NCBI GenBank assembly: GCA_964461815.1
Contig: CAYWVF010000006.1
Span: 1 to 64,000, forward strand
Length of the DNA: 64,000 nt
Source: JAAZBA01 sp964461815
GTDB lineage: Bacteria > Bacillota > Clostridia > Oscillospirales > QAMX01
Direction: 5' to 3'
The notes beneath the pieces were generated by a model. It did no database searches. It was not told the origin of the DNA and saw only the letters and a program-made list of their open reading frames with translations. Shown here piece by piece: positions 1-8,158 of this stretch. The position numbers and the translations under genes were made by a program. How positions within the stretch are numbered: position 1 is the first letter of the stretch; each line of letters starts with the position of its first letter.

Positions 1-28
1 TATATCACACCCCCACTACCTTTGTCAA
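1..28 (-). promoter_or_regulatory. Putative outward-reading promoter cut by the window edge
   Basis: On the minus strand TTGACA lies at 28-23, followed after 18 bases by TGA and then TATA at 4-1, where the window ends. This looks like a sigma-A promoter with an extended -10 driving a leftward gene outside the window. The last two bases of the -10 cannot be seen. Confidence 0.4.
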
Positions 29-102
29 GTACTTTTTTCCCTTTTTTCAAAAAAATTTTTTCTGATCGAAGTAGGCATCTTTCTTATACTATGTATTCAT
101 AT

Positions 103-133
103 AAAAAACTCTCCTATATAGCAAGGAGAGTTT
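103..133 (-). terminator. Rho-independent terminator of cysK
   Basis: A 9-bp perfect stem (106-114 with 125-133) ends in an A-run on the plus strand, that is a U-tract in the leftward transcript. It lies just after the cysK stop codon. Confidence 0.8.
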
Positions 134-139
134 ATCCAT

Positions 140-1066
140 TTATTCAAACAACGGAGTTGAAAAATAACGTTCCGCAGTATCAGGCAATACAGTAACCACT
201 GTTTTTCCTTTTCCCAACAGTTTAGCTAATTTGATCGCCGCAGCGACATTCGTACCACTGCTTATCCCACACATAATGCCTTCCTTGGATGCGAGCTCCT
301 TTGATATGCGAATAGCTTCATCATCCTTAACAATGCAAATATCATCATAAATATGCTGGTTAAGTATAGCAGGAATTATTCCGTCACCTATTCCCATTTG
401 TACATGTGTGCCTATCGAACCGCCCGAGAGAATGGCTGCATTCTCCGGTTCTACAGCCCAGATCGTCATATCCGGGTTCTGCTGCTTCATAGTCTCGCCT
501 ATACCTGTTATCGTACCGCCTGTTCCTATACCTGAGCAGAACCCATGTATCGGCTTCCCAACCGCTTCGAGTATCTCTACACCTGTCTGTTGACGCTGAA
601 TATCTGTATTTGCCGGATTTTCAAATTGCTGAGGAACAAATACATTCGGATCTTCATCTCTCATCTTCAGTGCCAGATTAAGACACTCTTCAATACACAA
701 GCCGATATTTCCGGCATCATGAACGAGTACTACTTCTGCACCGTAATGCTCAACAAGCTTGCGTCGTTCCTCGCTAACAGAATCAGGCATAATTATTTTC
801 GTCTTATATCCACGTACAGCACCTACAAGTGCAAGACCTATGCCCTGATTTCCGCTTGTCGGCTCAACAATGATCGTATTCGGACCAATAAGTCCTTTTT
901 CTTCTGCGTCACGTATCATATTAAACGCAGTACGTGTTTTGATCGAACCTCCGACATTCAGACCCTCTATCTTCACAAGTATCTCCGCTCCGTCCGGATC
1001 ACTCAAACGATTGAGCCGTACTATCGGTGTATGCCCTATGGCATCAAGAATAGTATTATAAATCAT
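140..1066 (-). CDS. cysK: Cysteine synthase-family PLP enzyme (O-acetylserine sulfhydrylase-like)
   Basis: A fold-type II PLP enzyme of 308 residues, the usual CysK length, expected to make cysteine from O-acetylserine and sulfide in the cytoplasm. The PLP lysine is Lys43 in GGSIKTR. The substrate loop reads TSGNQG and the phosphate-binding loop GTGGTITG; the C-terminus ends YFSTPLFE, as in CysK. The start at 1066 is chosen because AGAGGT lies about 8 bases upstream; an upstream in-frame extension lacks such a site. Two motifs differ from the textbook enzyme: SIKTR replaces SVKDR, and TSGNQG replaces TSGNTG, so the acceptor or donor could differ (for example O-phosphoserine or another nucleophile). 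The family is clear; the exact substrate is inferred. Confidence 0.88.
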   Translation of the reverse strand: MIYNTILDAIGHTPIVRLNRLSDPDGAEILVKIEGLNVGGSIKTRTAFNMIRDAEEKGLIGPNTIIVEPTSGNQGIGLALVGAVRGYKTKIIMPDSVSEERRKLVEHYGAEVVLVHDAGNIGLCIEECLNLALKMRDEDPNVFVPQQFENPANTDIQRQQTGVEILEAVGKPIHGFCSGIGTGGTITGIGETMKQQNPDMTIWAVEPENAAILSGGSIGTHVQMGIGDGIIPAILNQHIYDDICIVKDDEAIRISKELASKEGIMCGISSGTNVAAAIKLAKLLGKGKTVVTVLPDTAERYFSTPLFE

Positions 1067-1117
1067 TAATCGATACCTCTGTTTATAGATGTAATTATGT
1101 GAAAAACATTCTTTTAC

Positions 1118-1146
1118 AATATACCACAAATTTGATATATTTGCAA
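1118..1146 (-). promoter_or_regulatory. cysK promoter, extended -10
   Basis: Minus-strand TTGCAA (1146-1141), 17-bp spacer, TATATT (1123-1118) with TGG directly before it. It lies 50 bases upstream of the cysK start. No T-box or S-box structure is visible in the short leader. Confidence 0.6.
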
Positions 1147-1204
1147 GTAGTTTCGTAATTTTATAAATATGCGAATTTCTTCGAATGTATTCCTATCCGA
1201 TTTA

Positions 1205-1233
1205 TTGACGCAAACAATCATCCGTGGTATAAT
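1205..1233 (+). promoter_or_regulatory. Sigma-A promoter of the PHP gene, extended -10
   Basis: TTGACG (1205-1210), exact 17-bp spacer, TATAAT (1228-1233) preceded by TGG. It is close to consensus and sits 43 bases before the ATG, back to back with the cysK promoter. Confidence 0.75.
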
Positions 1234-1275
1234 AAAAATAACTAAATTACAGATTTATATACGAAAGGATACAAT

Positions 1276-2157
1276 ATGAAACCGTTTGCGAATTTGCATC
1301 TTCATTCGACTCATTCTGACGGCATCTATACCCCTGCTGAGCTTGTCAAAATAGCTAAGGATGAAGGATATAAAGCCATAGCAATCACAGATCACGATAC
1401 CGCTACAGCTTACCCGGAGCTTCAGGCAGCATGTGCAGCAGAGGGCATCGAATGTATATTCGGCGTAGAATTCTCGGTCGCAAGTCCGGATACATATCAT
1501 ATCACCGCTTTTAACTTTGATCCGGAGTATCCGCCAATGAAAAAATATCTTTCCGACATGGCATTGCGCCAAACGGATAACACGAAAAAATGCTTTGATG
1601 AAGCTGTATCAAAGGGAGACATAGCAGGTGTAACATGGGATGAGGTGCTTGAGTTCAACAAAAATGTAGCATGGCTATGCAACGATCACGTCTTTAGAAC
1701 CATGGAATCGAAGGGCTTAGTCAAAAAAGAAGAATACCTCGATTGGTTCAACAAAAATTTCTGTGCACAGCGCGGTAAATATCCTCCATGCATCAATTTC
1801 AAATCGACTGCCGAGCTTATTAAGCTCGTAGAGGATGCTGGCGGCTTTACGATACTTTCTCACCCTCATAATCAGCTCGATGATATTCCCCGTCTTATGG
1901 AGCTTGGACTCAAAGGCGTTGAAGTCTCACACTCTATGTTAACAGAGGATGAGCGTAAACGTGCAATGGAGATCGCACTCGAAAATAGGCTTTTCATATC
2001 GGGTGGTACGGATCACGAGGGACTTCTCGGAGGTCAGTATTCATCATTTCCAAATGAGGAAGAATTGAAAAAATCACCCTACTATCTGGAGCCGCTCAGT
2101 GTCGGCGTTGAGGAAAAATATTTCAGAGAAATACAGAACGGTAAGCTAAACAGATAA
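1276..2157 (+). CDS. PHP-domain metal-dependent phosphoesterase
   Basis: A 293-residue protein that is almost all PHP domain. Metal ligands are visible as HLHSTHSDG (His8, His10, Asp15), ITDHD (Asp39, His40), Glu65 in GVEFS, then SHPH and GGTDHEG in the C-terminal half. Stand-alone PHP proteins of this type (YciV/TrpH group) hydrolyse 3',5'-bisphosphonucleotides or the 5' ends of short RNAs; which substrate applies here cannot be told from sequence. AAAGGA lies 8 bases before the ATG. The gene is monocistronic between its own promoter and a strong terminator shared with hpf. Confidence 0.8.
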   Translation: MKPFANLHLHSTHSDGIYTPAELVKIAKDEGYKAIAITDHDTATAYPELQAACAAEGIECIFGVEFSVASPDTYHITAFNFDPEYPPMKKYLSDMALRQTDNTKKCFDEAVSKGDIAGVTWDEVLEFNKNVAWLCNDHVFRTMESKGLVKKEEYLDWFNKNFCAQRGKYPPCINFKSTAELIKLVEDAGGFTILSHPHNQLDDIPRLMELGLKGVEVSHSMLTEDERKRAMEIALENRLFISGGTDHEGLLGGQYSSFPNEEELKKSPYYLEPLSVGVEEKYFREIQNGKLNR

Positions 2158-2172
2158 AAGATCAACTCACAT

Positions 2173-2213
2173 AACACAAAGAGAACCGCAGAATATGCGG
2201 TTCTCTTTGTGTT
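2173..2213. terminator. Bidirectional terminator between the PHP gene and hpf
   Basis: An 18-bp inverted repeat (2173-2190 with 2196-2213) with a 5-base loop, followed by T-rich sequence on the plus strand. It can serve both convergent genes. Confidence 0.85.
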
Positions 2214-2250
2214 TTATTATAAACGGATATCTCCGCTCGACAAATCATTT

Positions 2251-2787
2251 TTAATCGCTCTCGATAAGGCCGTATCCGCCATCCTTTCTCTTATATACGA
2301 CACTATACCTGTTGTCATCCTCGGCATTTTTAAACGCATAAAACTCATGTCCCAGAAGATTCATTTGAAGTATCGCTTCCTCGGTCGTCATAGGCTTGAT
2401 CGCAAATCTCTTACGCCTTATAACATTAAATTCCTCTTCCTCATACATATCCTCAGTATTCACTGCAGGCACTACCTCACGTTCAAATGCACCTGCACGA
2501 AGGCGTTTTTCCAGACGAGTTTTATTTTTTCGAATCTGGCGTTCAATCATGTCCTCAATATCATCTATTGCTGCATACATGTCGTTAGCTGTGTTCTGTG
2601 CCCTGAAATACATGTTGGCACAGCGTACCGTCACTTCGGCGGTATACCTGCCTCTTTCTGTATGGCATACAACACTCGCCTCAGCATCGCTCTGGAAGAA
2701 TTTATCAAGCTTTCCGAGCTTCTTCTCGGTATATTTTTTCAAATCATCGGTGATCTCAAGCTTTCTTCCTGTGTACGTAAATTTCAT
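2251..2787 (-). CDS. hpf: Long-form ribosome hibernation promoting factor
   Basis: At 178 residues this matches long HPF. The N-terminal ribosome-binding domain (about residues 1-100, starting MKFTYTGRKLEIT) blocks the decoding site of idle ribosomes; the C-terminal domain (about 120-178, with KRFAIKPMTTEEAILQM and a GHEFYAFKNAE segment) drives 100S dimer formation. A basic linker rich in Arg and Glu joins them. The start at 2787 is preceded by GAGAGGAG about 8 bases away, better than the ATG six codons upstream. The gene is single, with its own promoter. Expression in stationary phase is expected for the family but not shown here. Confidence 0.93.
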   Translation of the reverse strand: MKFTYTGRKLEITDDLKKYTEKKLGKLDKFFQSDAEASVVCHTERGRYTAEVTVRCANMYFRAQNTANDMYAAIDDIEDMIERQIRKNKTRLEKRLRAGAFEREVVPAVNTEDMYEEEEFNVIRRKRFAIKPMTTEEAILQMNLLGHEFYAFKNAEDDNRYSVVYKRKDGGYGLIESD

Positions 2788-2851
2788 GATGTCAGCTCCT
2801 CTCAATTTTTTGCTTTTTGTTAACTAATTCTTTGTCCTCCTTACGTTTATT

Positions 2852-2881
2852 ATTATATCACAAGTATCTACTATATTTCAA
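2852..2881 (-). promoter_or_regulatory. hpf promoter, extended -10
   Basis: Minus-strand TTGAAA (2881-2876), 18-bp spacer and TATAAT (2857-2852) with TGA before it, 65 bases upstream of the hpf ATG. Confidence 0.5.
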
Positions 2882-2983
2882 GACTTTTTTGTGAATTTTA
2901 ACTTAACCATCAAAAAATTTTCCGCCAACACTTGGTAAATTTAAACGTAAATAGCGCACAGTTTTGCAGTTCCATGCGATATA

Positions 2984-3012
2984 AAAATGGGCAGAAAAAA
3001 CTTTCTGCCCAT
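2984..3012 (-). terminator. Terminator of serS
   Basis: An 11-bp stem (2987-2997 with 3002-3012) with a 4-base loop and a U-rich tail in the leftward direction, 10 bases after the serS stop. Confidence 0.85.
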
Positions 3013-3021
3013 TATCCTGTA

Positions 3022-4305
3022 TTAACCGCCGATCTTAGCTTTTCCGCCCATATACATTCTGAGCGGCTCCGGAATATCGATGCTTCCATCCTCGTTGAGA
3101 TTGTTCTCAAGGAAAGCAATAAGCATACGTGGAGGTGCAACAACGGTATTATTCAATGTGTGTGGGAAATAGTTACCCTTTTCCTTGCTTCTTACACGAA
3201 TGCCCAGTCTTCTTGCCTGTGCATCACCTAAATTAGAGCAGCTTCCCACTTCGAAATACTTTTTCTGTCTCGGAGACCATGCCTCAACATCGATACTCTT
3301 GACCTTCAGATCTGCAAGGTCGCCTGAACAGCATTCCAATGTACGAACAGGAATATCAAGAGAACGGAAAAGCTCCACTGTATAGCTGTACAGCTTATGG
3401 AACCAATCCATGCTATCCTCAGGCTCACAAACTACGACCATTTCCTGCTTTTCGAACTGGTGTATACGGTATACTCCACGTTCCTCTATGCCATGAGCAC
3501 CTACTTCTTTACGGAAGCAGGGTGAATAGCTTGTCAAGGTCTGCGGCAGCTCGTTCTGGTCAAGCATCGTATCAATAAACTTACCTATCATGGAGTGTTC
3601 ACTTGTACCGATCAGATAAAGATCTTCTCCCTCGATCTTGTACATCATATTCTCCATCTCTGCGAAGCTCATAACACCGCTTACAACGTTTCCACGGATC
3701 ATGAACGGAGGAATATAATAGGTAAAGCCTTTATCTATCATAAAATCACGTGCATATGACAATATGCTTGAATGCAAACGTGCAATATCGCCCTTAAGGT
3801 AATAAAAACCATTGCCGCTTGTACGTCTTGCACTGTCGAGATCTATACCGTTAAGCTTTTCCATGATATCAACATGATACGGAACTTCAAATTCCGGTAC
3901 AGCAGGCTCACCGAAACGCTCAACCTCTACATTTTCACTGTCATCTTTGCCTACCGGAACCGACTCATCAATGATATTCGGAATGACCATCATCTTTTCA
4001 CGGACTTTAGCTTCGAGCTCATCGGCTAATTTTCCGAGATCTTCCATTTCCTGAGCCATAACGGAAACCTGCTTCTTTGTTTCCTCTGCCTCTTCTTTTT
4101 TGCCCTGTCCCATAAGAGCACCGATCTTCTTGCTGATAGCATTTCTCTGACTTCTGAGTTGATCGCTCTTGGATTTTGCATCACGAAACTGCTTGTCCAA
4201 TTCAACGATCTCATCAACGATCGCAAGCTTTTCATCCTGGAACTTTTTCTTTATATTTTCTTTTACAAGCTCAGGATTCGTTCTGATAAGTTTAATATCT
4301 ATCAT
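3022..4305 (-). CDS. serS: Seryl-tRNA synthetase, divergent bacterial type
   Basis: Class II synthetase of 427 residues charging tRNA-Ser. Residues 1-110 form the antiparallel coiled-coil arm that contacts the tRNA (heptad-like, rich in Lys, Glu and Gln). The catalytic core has motif 2 around FRKEVG...HQFEKQE, the SCSN segment used for adenylate/serine binding, and motif 3 with its arginine in PPRMLIAFLEN. AGAGGT stands 7 bases before the ATG. Several normally conserved stretches differ: NNTVVAPPRML replaces the usual NGSGLAVGRTL-like block. No second serS is visible in the window. Function is secure; the divergence is noted separately. Confidence 0.93.
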   Translation of the reverse strand: MIDIKLIRTNPELVKENIKKKFQDEKLAIVDEIVELDKQFRDAKSKSDQLRSQRNAISKKIGALMGQGKKEEAEETKKQVSVMAQEMEDLGKLADELEAKVREKMMVIPNIIDESVPVGKDDSENVEVERFGEPAVPEFEVPYHVDIMEKLNGIDLDSARRTSGNGFYYLKGDIARLHSSILSYARDFMIDKGFTYYIPPFMIRGNVVSGVMSFAEMENMMYKIEGEDLYLIGTSEHSMIGKFIDTMLDQNELPQTLTSYSPCFRKEVGAHGIEERGVYRIHQFEKQEMVVVCEPEDSMDWFHKLYSYTVELFRSLDIPVRTLECCSGDLADLKVKSIDVEAWSPRQKKYFEVGSCSNLGDAQARRLGIRVRSKEKGNYFPHTLNNTVVAPPRMLIAFLENNLNEDGSIDIPEPLRMYMGGKAKIGG

Positions 4306-4344
4306 AATAAACCTCTAATTCTTATTTACTTCCTTATTTTTGGC

Positions 4345-4373
4345 AAAAAACGGGCTGCTTTGCAGCCCGTTTT
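4345..4373 (-). terminator. Hairpin terminator between ispH-rpsA and serS
   Basis: A 12-bp stem (4347-4358 with 4362-4373) and 3-base loop, followed leftward by a run of six U. It ends the ispH-rpsA transcript or attenuates entry into serS; no T-box sequence is recognisable on this strand. Confidence 0.75.
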
Positions 4374-4473
4374 GATCCGTCACTGAGTTGGACCGCCTTA
4401 TTTACGGCTGCCCGGCATCAATTCAATTATACATTCCGAAAAAACATAGCTCTTATTCGGAATAGAATATCAA

Positions 4474-6456
4474 TTATTCTTCGGAAGCGTCGCCGGCTTC
4501 TACCGGAGCAGACTCTTCTGCGCTTTCAAGCAATGCACGAATGCTCAAGGATATCTTCTTCTTCTCTGTGTCGATATCGGTGATCTTAGCATCAACGATC
4601 TCGCCCTCTGTCAAGACGTCATCCGGCTTGGCAATACGGCGATTATTAACGATCTGGGAAATATGGATAAGTCCGTCAACACCCGGGATTATCTCTGCAA
4701 ATGCACCGAACGGCATGAACTTAAGTACCTTTACGGATACTACATCGCCGACATTGTATGTAGACATAAACTTATTCCATGGGTTGTCCTCAGCCTTACG
4801 ATAACCGAGGGATATCTTCTTCTTCTCTGCATCAAAGCTGATAACGAATACGTTAACAACGTCGCCAACATTCATGATCTCAGACGGATGCTTTACTCTG
4901 TTCCAGCTCAGCTCAGAGATATGTATCATACCGTCAACGCCGCCGATGTCAACAAATACACCATAGGATGTAAGTGACTTAACAACGCCCTGATATTCCT
5001 TGCCTATCTCGATGGAAGCCCAAAGCTTTTCGCTCTGCTCACGCTTTTCTTCCATAAGGACTGCACGGATCGTACCGACAACTCTACGTCTTGCACGATT
5101 TACTTCTGTGATACGAAGCTTAACGGATTTCTTTATCATCTCGGACATCGGAGCATCCTTGGGTAAGCCTGTCTGTGATGCAGGAACAAATACTCTTACG
5201 CCGTTAACGGATACAACTATACCGCCCTTGTTCTCCTCAACAACTGTGCCCTCGAGAACAGCCTTGCTCTCTCTTGCTTCTTCAACAATATCCCAACCCT
5301 TAATGGAATCGAGCTTCTTCTTTGAAAGCATGATCATACCTTCAACATCGTTTACACGTACAACAAATGCTTCGATTTCCTGACCTACCTTGATGTGGTC
5401 ATCTATTTTATAAAGCGGATCGTCGCTTAATTCTGATACCGGAATATAAGCTGCGTGCTTTACTCCAAGATCTACCTGTACTTCGCTTGGTGTGATCTGT
5501 GTTACAACGCCTGTGACCTTGTCACCTGTGTAAAGTGTTTTTACCGACTGCTCCAGCAGTGCTTCAAAGCTTTCCGCTTCGTTGATATCCTCTACGATAC
5601 CGTTTTTGATTTCCTCACTCATCTTGTTTACTACCTCCTTAATTAACCATCCCGGCGCAGACGCTCCGGCAGTTACCCCGATCCTGCTTTCAATGCCTAT
5701 ATCGCTCACATCAAGCTCATCTGCGTTGCCAACAAGGTACACTCTCTTGCATTCCTGCTTGCATATATCAAACAGCTTCATCGTATTTGAGCTTCCTTTG
5801 TCACCGACAACGAGCATAATATCCGATCTCTGGGCAATGCTCCGCGTCTCAGTTTGCCGTTCATCAGTCGCACTACATATTGTATCAAATATTTTTGCAT
5901 TTGTACACTGTTTTTTTATAAAATTAATAAATTTTTCCCATTTGCCTACATTCGAGGTCGTTTGCGCCACAACAGATATACGTCTATGCCTATTATTGTC
6001 ATTTTCTGACAACCACTTTTGCATATCCGCACAGTCTTCCATGACTATATGCTCTCCACTCCATCCGATTATACCGTTCACCTCGGGATGCTTGGCATTT
6101 CCCATTATGATTATTAGACGTCCGTCAGCGGCTTCTCGTTCCACGATTTTATGAATTTTTTTCACAAAACCGCACGTTGCATCGATGATCTCCACACCCT
6201 TTTCAGCTAGCTTTTCATATACAGCCCTGCCTACTCCGTGTGCACGTATTATTACTTTACTGTTATTCGGTATATCGTCCAGACTGTCTACACACACTGC
6301 GCCAAGTGACTTCAATTTGTCATTGACGACCGTATTATGTATTAAATGTCCGAGAGTATATACTGTCTCGCTTTTTTCGCACTCACTCAGTGCAAGCTTT
6401 ACCGCACGCTCAACACCGACACAAAACCCTGCTGTCTTAGCAACCTCAATACTCAT
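4474..6456 (-). CDS. ispH: Bifunctional IspH (HMBPP reductase) fused to ribosomal protein S1-like domains
   Basis: A 660-residue fusion. Residues 1-285 are 4-hydroxy-3-methylbut-2-enyl diphosphate reductase, last step of the MEP isoprenoid pathway; the three [4Fe-4S] cysteines are Cys12, Cys95 and Cys194. After a short linker come four S1 RNA-binding repeats (about 305-375, 390-455, 480-545 and 560-630), the last two with textbook GVDGMIHISEL and GVDGLIHISQI cores, then an acidic tail. Such fusions are known in Clostridia; the S1 part probably supplies RpsA function. The start overlaps the plsC stop by four bases (ATGA), so translation is coupled. It ends the rluB-to-ispH run. Confidence 0.95.
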   Translation of the reverse strand: MSIEVAKTAGFCVGVERAVKLALSECEKSETVYTLGHLIHNTVVNDKLKSLGAVCVDSLDDIPNNSKVIIRAHGVGRAVYEKLAEKGVEIIDATCGFVKKIHKIVEREAADGRLIIIMGNAKHPEVNGIIGWSGEHIVMEDCADMQKWLSENDNNRHRRISVVAQTTSNVGKWEKFINFIKKQCTNAKIFDTICSATDERQTETRSIAQRSDIMLVVGDKGSSNTMKLFDICKQECKRVYLVGNADELDVSDIGIESRIGVTAGASAPGWLIKEVVNKMSEEIKNGIVEDINEAESFEALLEQSVKTLYTGDKVTGVVTQITPSEVQVDLGVKHAAYIPVSELSDDPLYKIDDHIKVGQEIEAFVVRVNDVEGMIMLSKKKLDSIKGWDIVEEARESKAVLEGTVVEENKGGIVVSVNGVRVFVPASQTGLPKDAPMSEMIKKSVKLRITEVNRARRRVVGTIRAVLMEEKREQSEKLWASIEIGKEYQGVVKSLTSYGVFVDIGGVDGMIHISELSWNRVKHPSEIMNVGDVVNVFVISFDAEKKKISLGYRKAEDNPWNKFMSTYNVGDVVSVKVLKFMPFGAFAEIIPGVDGLIHISQIVNNRRIAKPDDVLTEGEIVDAKITDIDTEKKKISLSIRALLESAEESAPVEAGDASEE

Positions 6457-7040
6457 TTATATTTTACCCGTATTTCTTCGATTTTTTCCATGATCTCTGT
6501 TGCTTTCTCTTTATATACATCGGAAGCAGTATGCTTATCCTTGATCTCGATCGATATCGGATCACCGAACTCAACCGTCACAACATGAAACCACTTTGTA
6601 GCATTATTAATATATACAGGCACCATAGGTACTTTCGCAAGTGCTGCGATCATAGCCGCACCTGCCTTTGCAGCATGCTCCTCTCCTTCATGGACTCTCG
6701 TTCCCTCGGGAAAAATCACGAGCTTTTTCCCACTCTTGAGAGCTTTCACAGATGTTCTGATAGCCGAGATATCTCCGGTATTGCGCTTCACAGGGAATGC
6801 ATTTACGTGCTTCAATACAAAGCCGAGAAGCTTATTATCCATAAGCTCCTCTTTTGCCATAAACGCCATCGTATGCTTGTGTCCTCCGGCGATCGCAACA
6901 AAGATCGGATCACGTAAATTTGTATGATTCGGACACAGTACGGCCGCCCCGTCAGGCAGCTTGTCCCAACCGACACATTTTACCGGACAACATATCATAA
7001 ATATCACTTTTAAAACAGATAATGCAATTTTATAGAACAT
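6453..7040 (-). CDS. plsC: 1-acyl-sn-glycerol-3-phosphate acyltransferase
   Basis: A 195-residue PlsC-type acyltransferase that converts lysophosphatidic acid to phosphatidic acid at the inner face of the membrane. The catalytic HX4D motif is His39-Asp44 (NHTNLRDP), and the glycerol-phosphate-binding motif reads FPEGTR near residue 110. The N-terminus is hydrophobic (about residues 5-20), a likely membrane anchor. It overlaps cmk by 11 bases and ispH by 4, so the three are one transcription unit. The cmk-plsC-ispH order is common in Clostridia. Confidence 0.92.
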   Translation of the reverse strand: MFYKIALSVLKVIFMICCPVKCVGWDKLPDGAAVLCPNHTNLRDPIFVAIAGGHKHTMAFMAKEELMDNKLLGFVLKHVNAFPVKRNTGDISAIRTSVKALKSGKKLVIFPEGTRVHEGEEHAAKAGAAMIAALAKVPMVPVYINNATKWFHVVTVEFGDPISIEIKDKHTASDVYKEKATEIMEKIEEIRVKYK

Positions 7041-7704
7041 TCCGAAGCTTCTCCAATATAATATTTTTTATAATCTGAATACTTTCCTCAAGCTCATTAC
7101 CTGTCGTATCTACATCTATAGCATCATCGGCACAGCGTAACGGAGCTGCCGCTCTCGTTGAATCACGCTCATCACGCTCACATATATCGGTCAAGACATC
7201 ATCATAGGTGTCGTTGTTCCCCTTGCTTTGAAGCTCAAGCCAACGTCTGCGTGCACGATCCCGAACATCGGCATGAAGGAATATCTTTACATCCGCATTG
7301 GGAAGTATCACCGTACCGATATCACGTCCATCCATTATTACGCTGTTATTTAACGCCATATCACGCTGTAAATCAAGCAGAAATGCCCTTGCCCACGGTA
7401 AAGCCGATACCCTGGATGCATAATCGGATATCTCCGGAGTGCGTATCAGATCCGACACATCTTCATCGTTTAGCAATATCCTCTGCACACCATTCAAATA
7501 TTTAAGCTCCAGTCTTACATCCTTGCAAACCTCGCTTACCTGACTCTCACTATCCGGATCCATCCCCGAACGGTATACAGCAAGTCCGAGTGCTCTGTAC
7601 ATTGCTCCCGAATCTACGTATATATATCCCAGATCCTTTGCAACAGCTTTAGCAATAGTGCTCTTTCCGGCACCCGATGGGCCGTCTATGGCAATATTCA
7701 CCAT
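7030..7704 (-). CDS. cmk: Cytidylate kinase
   Basis: Phosphorylates CMP and dCMP to the diphosphates. The P-loop is GPSGAGKST at residues 8-16, followed by YVDSGAMYRALG (nucleoside site), and the DGRDIGTVI and HADVRDRARRR segments typical of Cmk. Length (224 residues) is standard. It follows hutP by 18 bases and overlaps plsC downstream, so it is in the same leftward operon. Confidence 0.95.
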   Translation of the reverse strand: MVNIAIDGPSGAGKSTIAKAVAKDLGYIYVDSGAMYRALGLAVYRSGMDPDSESQVSEVCKDVRLELKYLNGVQRILLNDEDVSDLIRTPEISDYASRVSALPWARAFLLDLQRDMALNNSVIMDGRDIGTVILPNADVKIFLHADVRDRARRRWLELQSKGNNDTYDDVLTDICERDERDSTRAAAPLRCADDAIDVDTTGNELEESIQIIKNIILEKLRNVL

Positions 7705-7722
7705 TATAAATTCTCCTTACAC

Positions 7723-8139
7723 TTATACAACTCTATGTCCGAGACCTATAGCCACCTCATTGAGATGGAGCAGTCCTATTCTGAAAAACATTGCAACGCT
7801 TATATGCTCACCGCAACGTGCAACTCCAATCTTTCCTCCGACATTCAACCCGATAGCTTTATTTATTATCTGCGACAACGCCTCTCTTGCAGCGCCTGCA
7901 ACAGCACCCTCTTCATTATGGATCTCCGAAATAATGCCCTCACGCTTTGCCGCAACTACCGCTCTTTCGATTATTTTATTTATCGACGGTATAAACTCTC
8001 CACCGAAATCGACCGCTACCGTTTGATAGCCCATCTGACTATATTTCTCCTTTATCACTCGTTCGGCCTCTCGATCAGGTGATAAAGATATCTTGATCGC
8101 CGCACTTGCCACTTCTGCACTGCCCGACATACTTACCAT
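7723..8139 (-). CDS. hutP: HutP-family RNA-binding protein
   Basis: A 138-residue protein matching the clostridial HutP family: an N-terminal helix (ASAAIKISLS), the block QTVAVDFGGEFIPS, and C-terminal GKIGVARCGEHISVAMFF and LNEVAIGLGHR. In Bacillus HutP is a histidine- and Mg-dependent antiterminator that binds UAG repeats in hut mRNA. Here no hut genes are visible, and the gene sits inside an operon for lipid, nucleotide and isoprenoid synthesis, so its target is unknown. The start may be 8139 (GGGAG very close) or the ATG three codons later, which has better spacing. Confidence 0.85.
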   Translation of the reverse strand: MVSMSGSAEVASAAIKISLSPDREAERVIKEKYSQMGYQTVAVDFGGEFIPSINKIIERAVVAAKREGIISEIHNEEGAVAGAAREALSQIINKAIGLNVGGKIGVARCGEHISVAMFFRIGLLHLNEVAIGLGHRVV

Positions 8140-8158
8140 TCTCCCATCCTAATATATT

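Noticed and set aside
545..1069. Plus-strand open frame of 174 codons opposite cysK
   Set aside because: It lies entirely within the well-supported cysK gene on the other strand, has no SD and an implausible Ile/Thr/Tyr-rich product.
4374..4420. T-box-like string (TGGACCGCC) upstream of serS
   Set aside because: The resemblance is on the plus strand while serS is on the minus strand, and no specifier stem or antiterminator pairing can be built in the 160-base gap.
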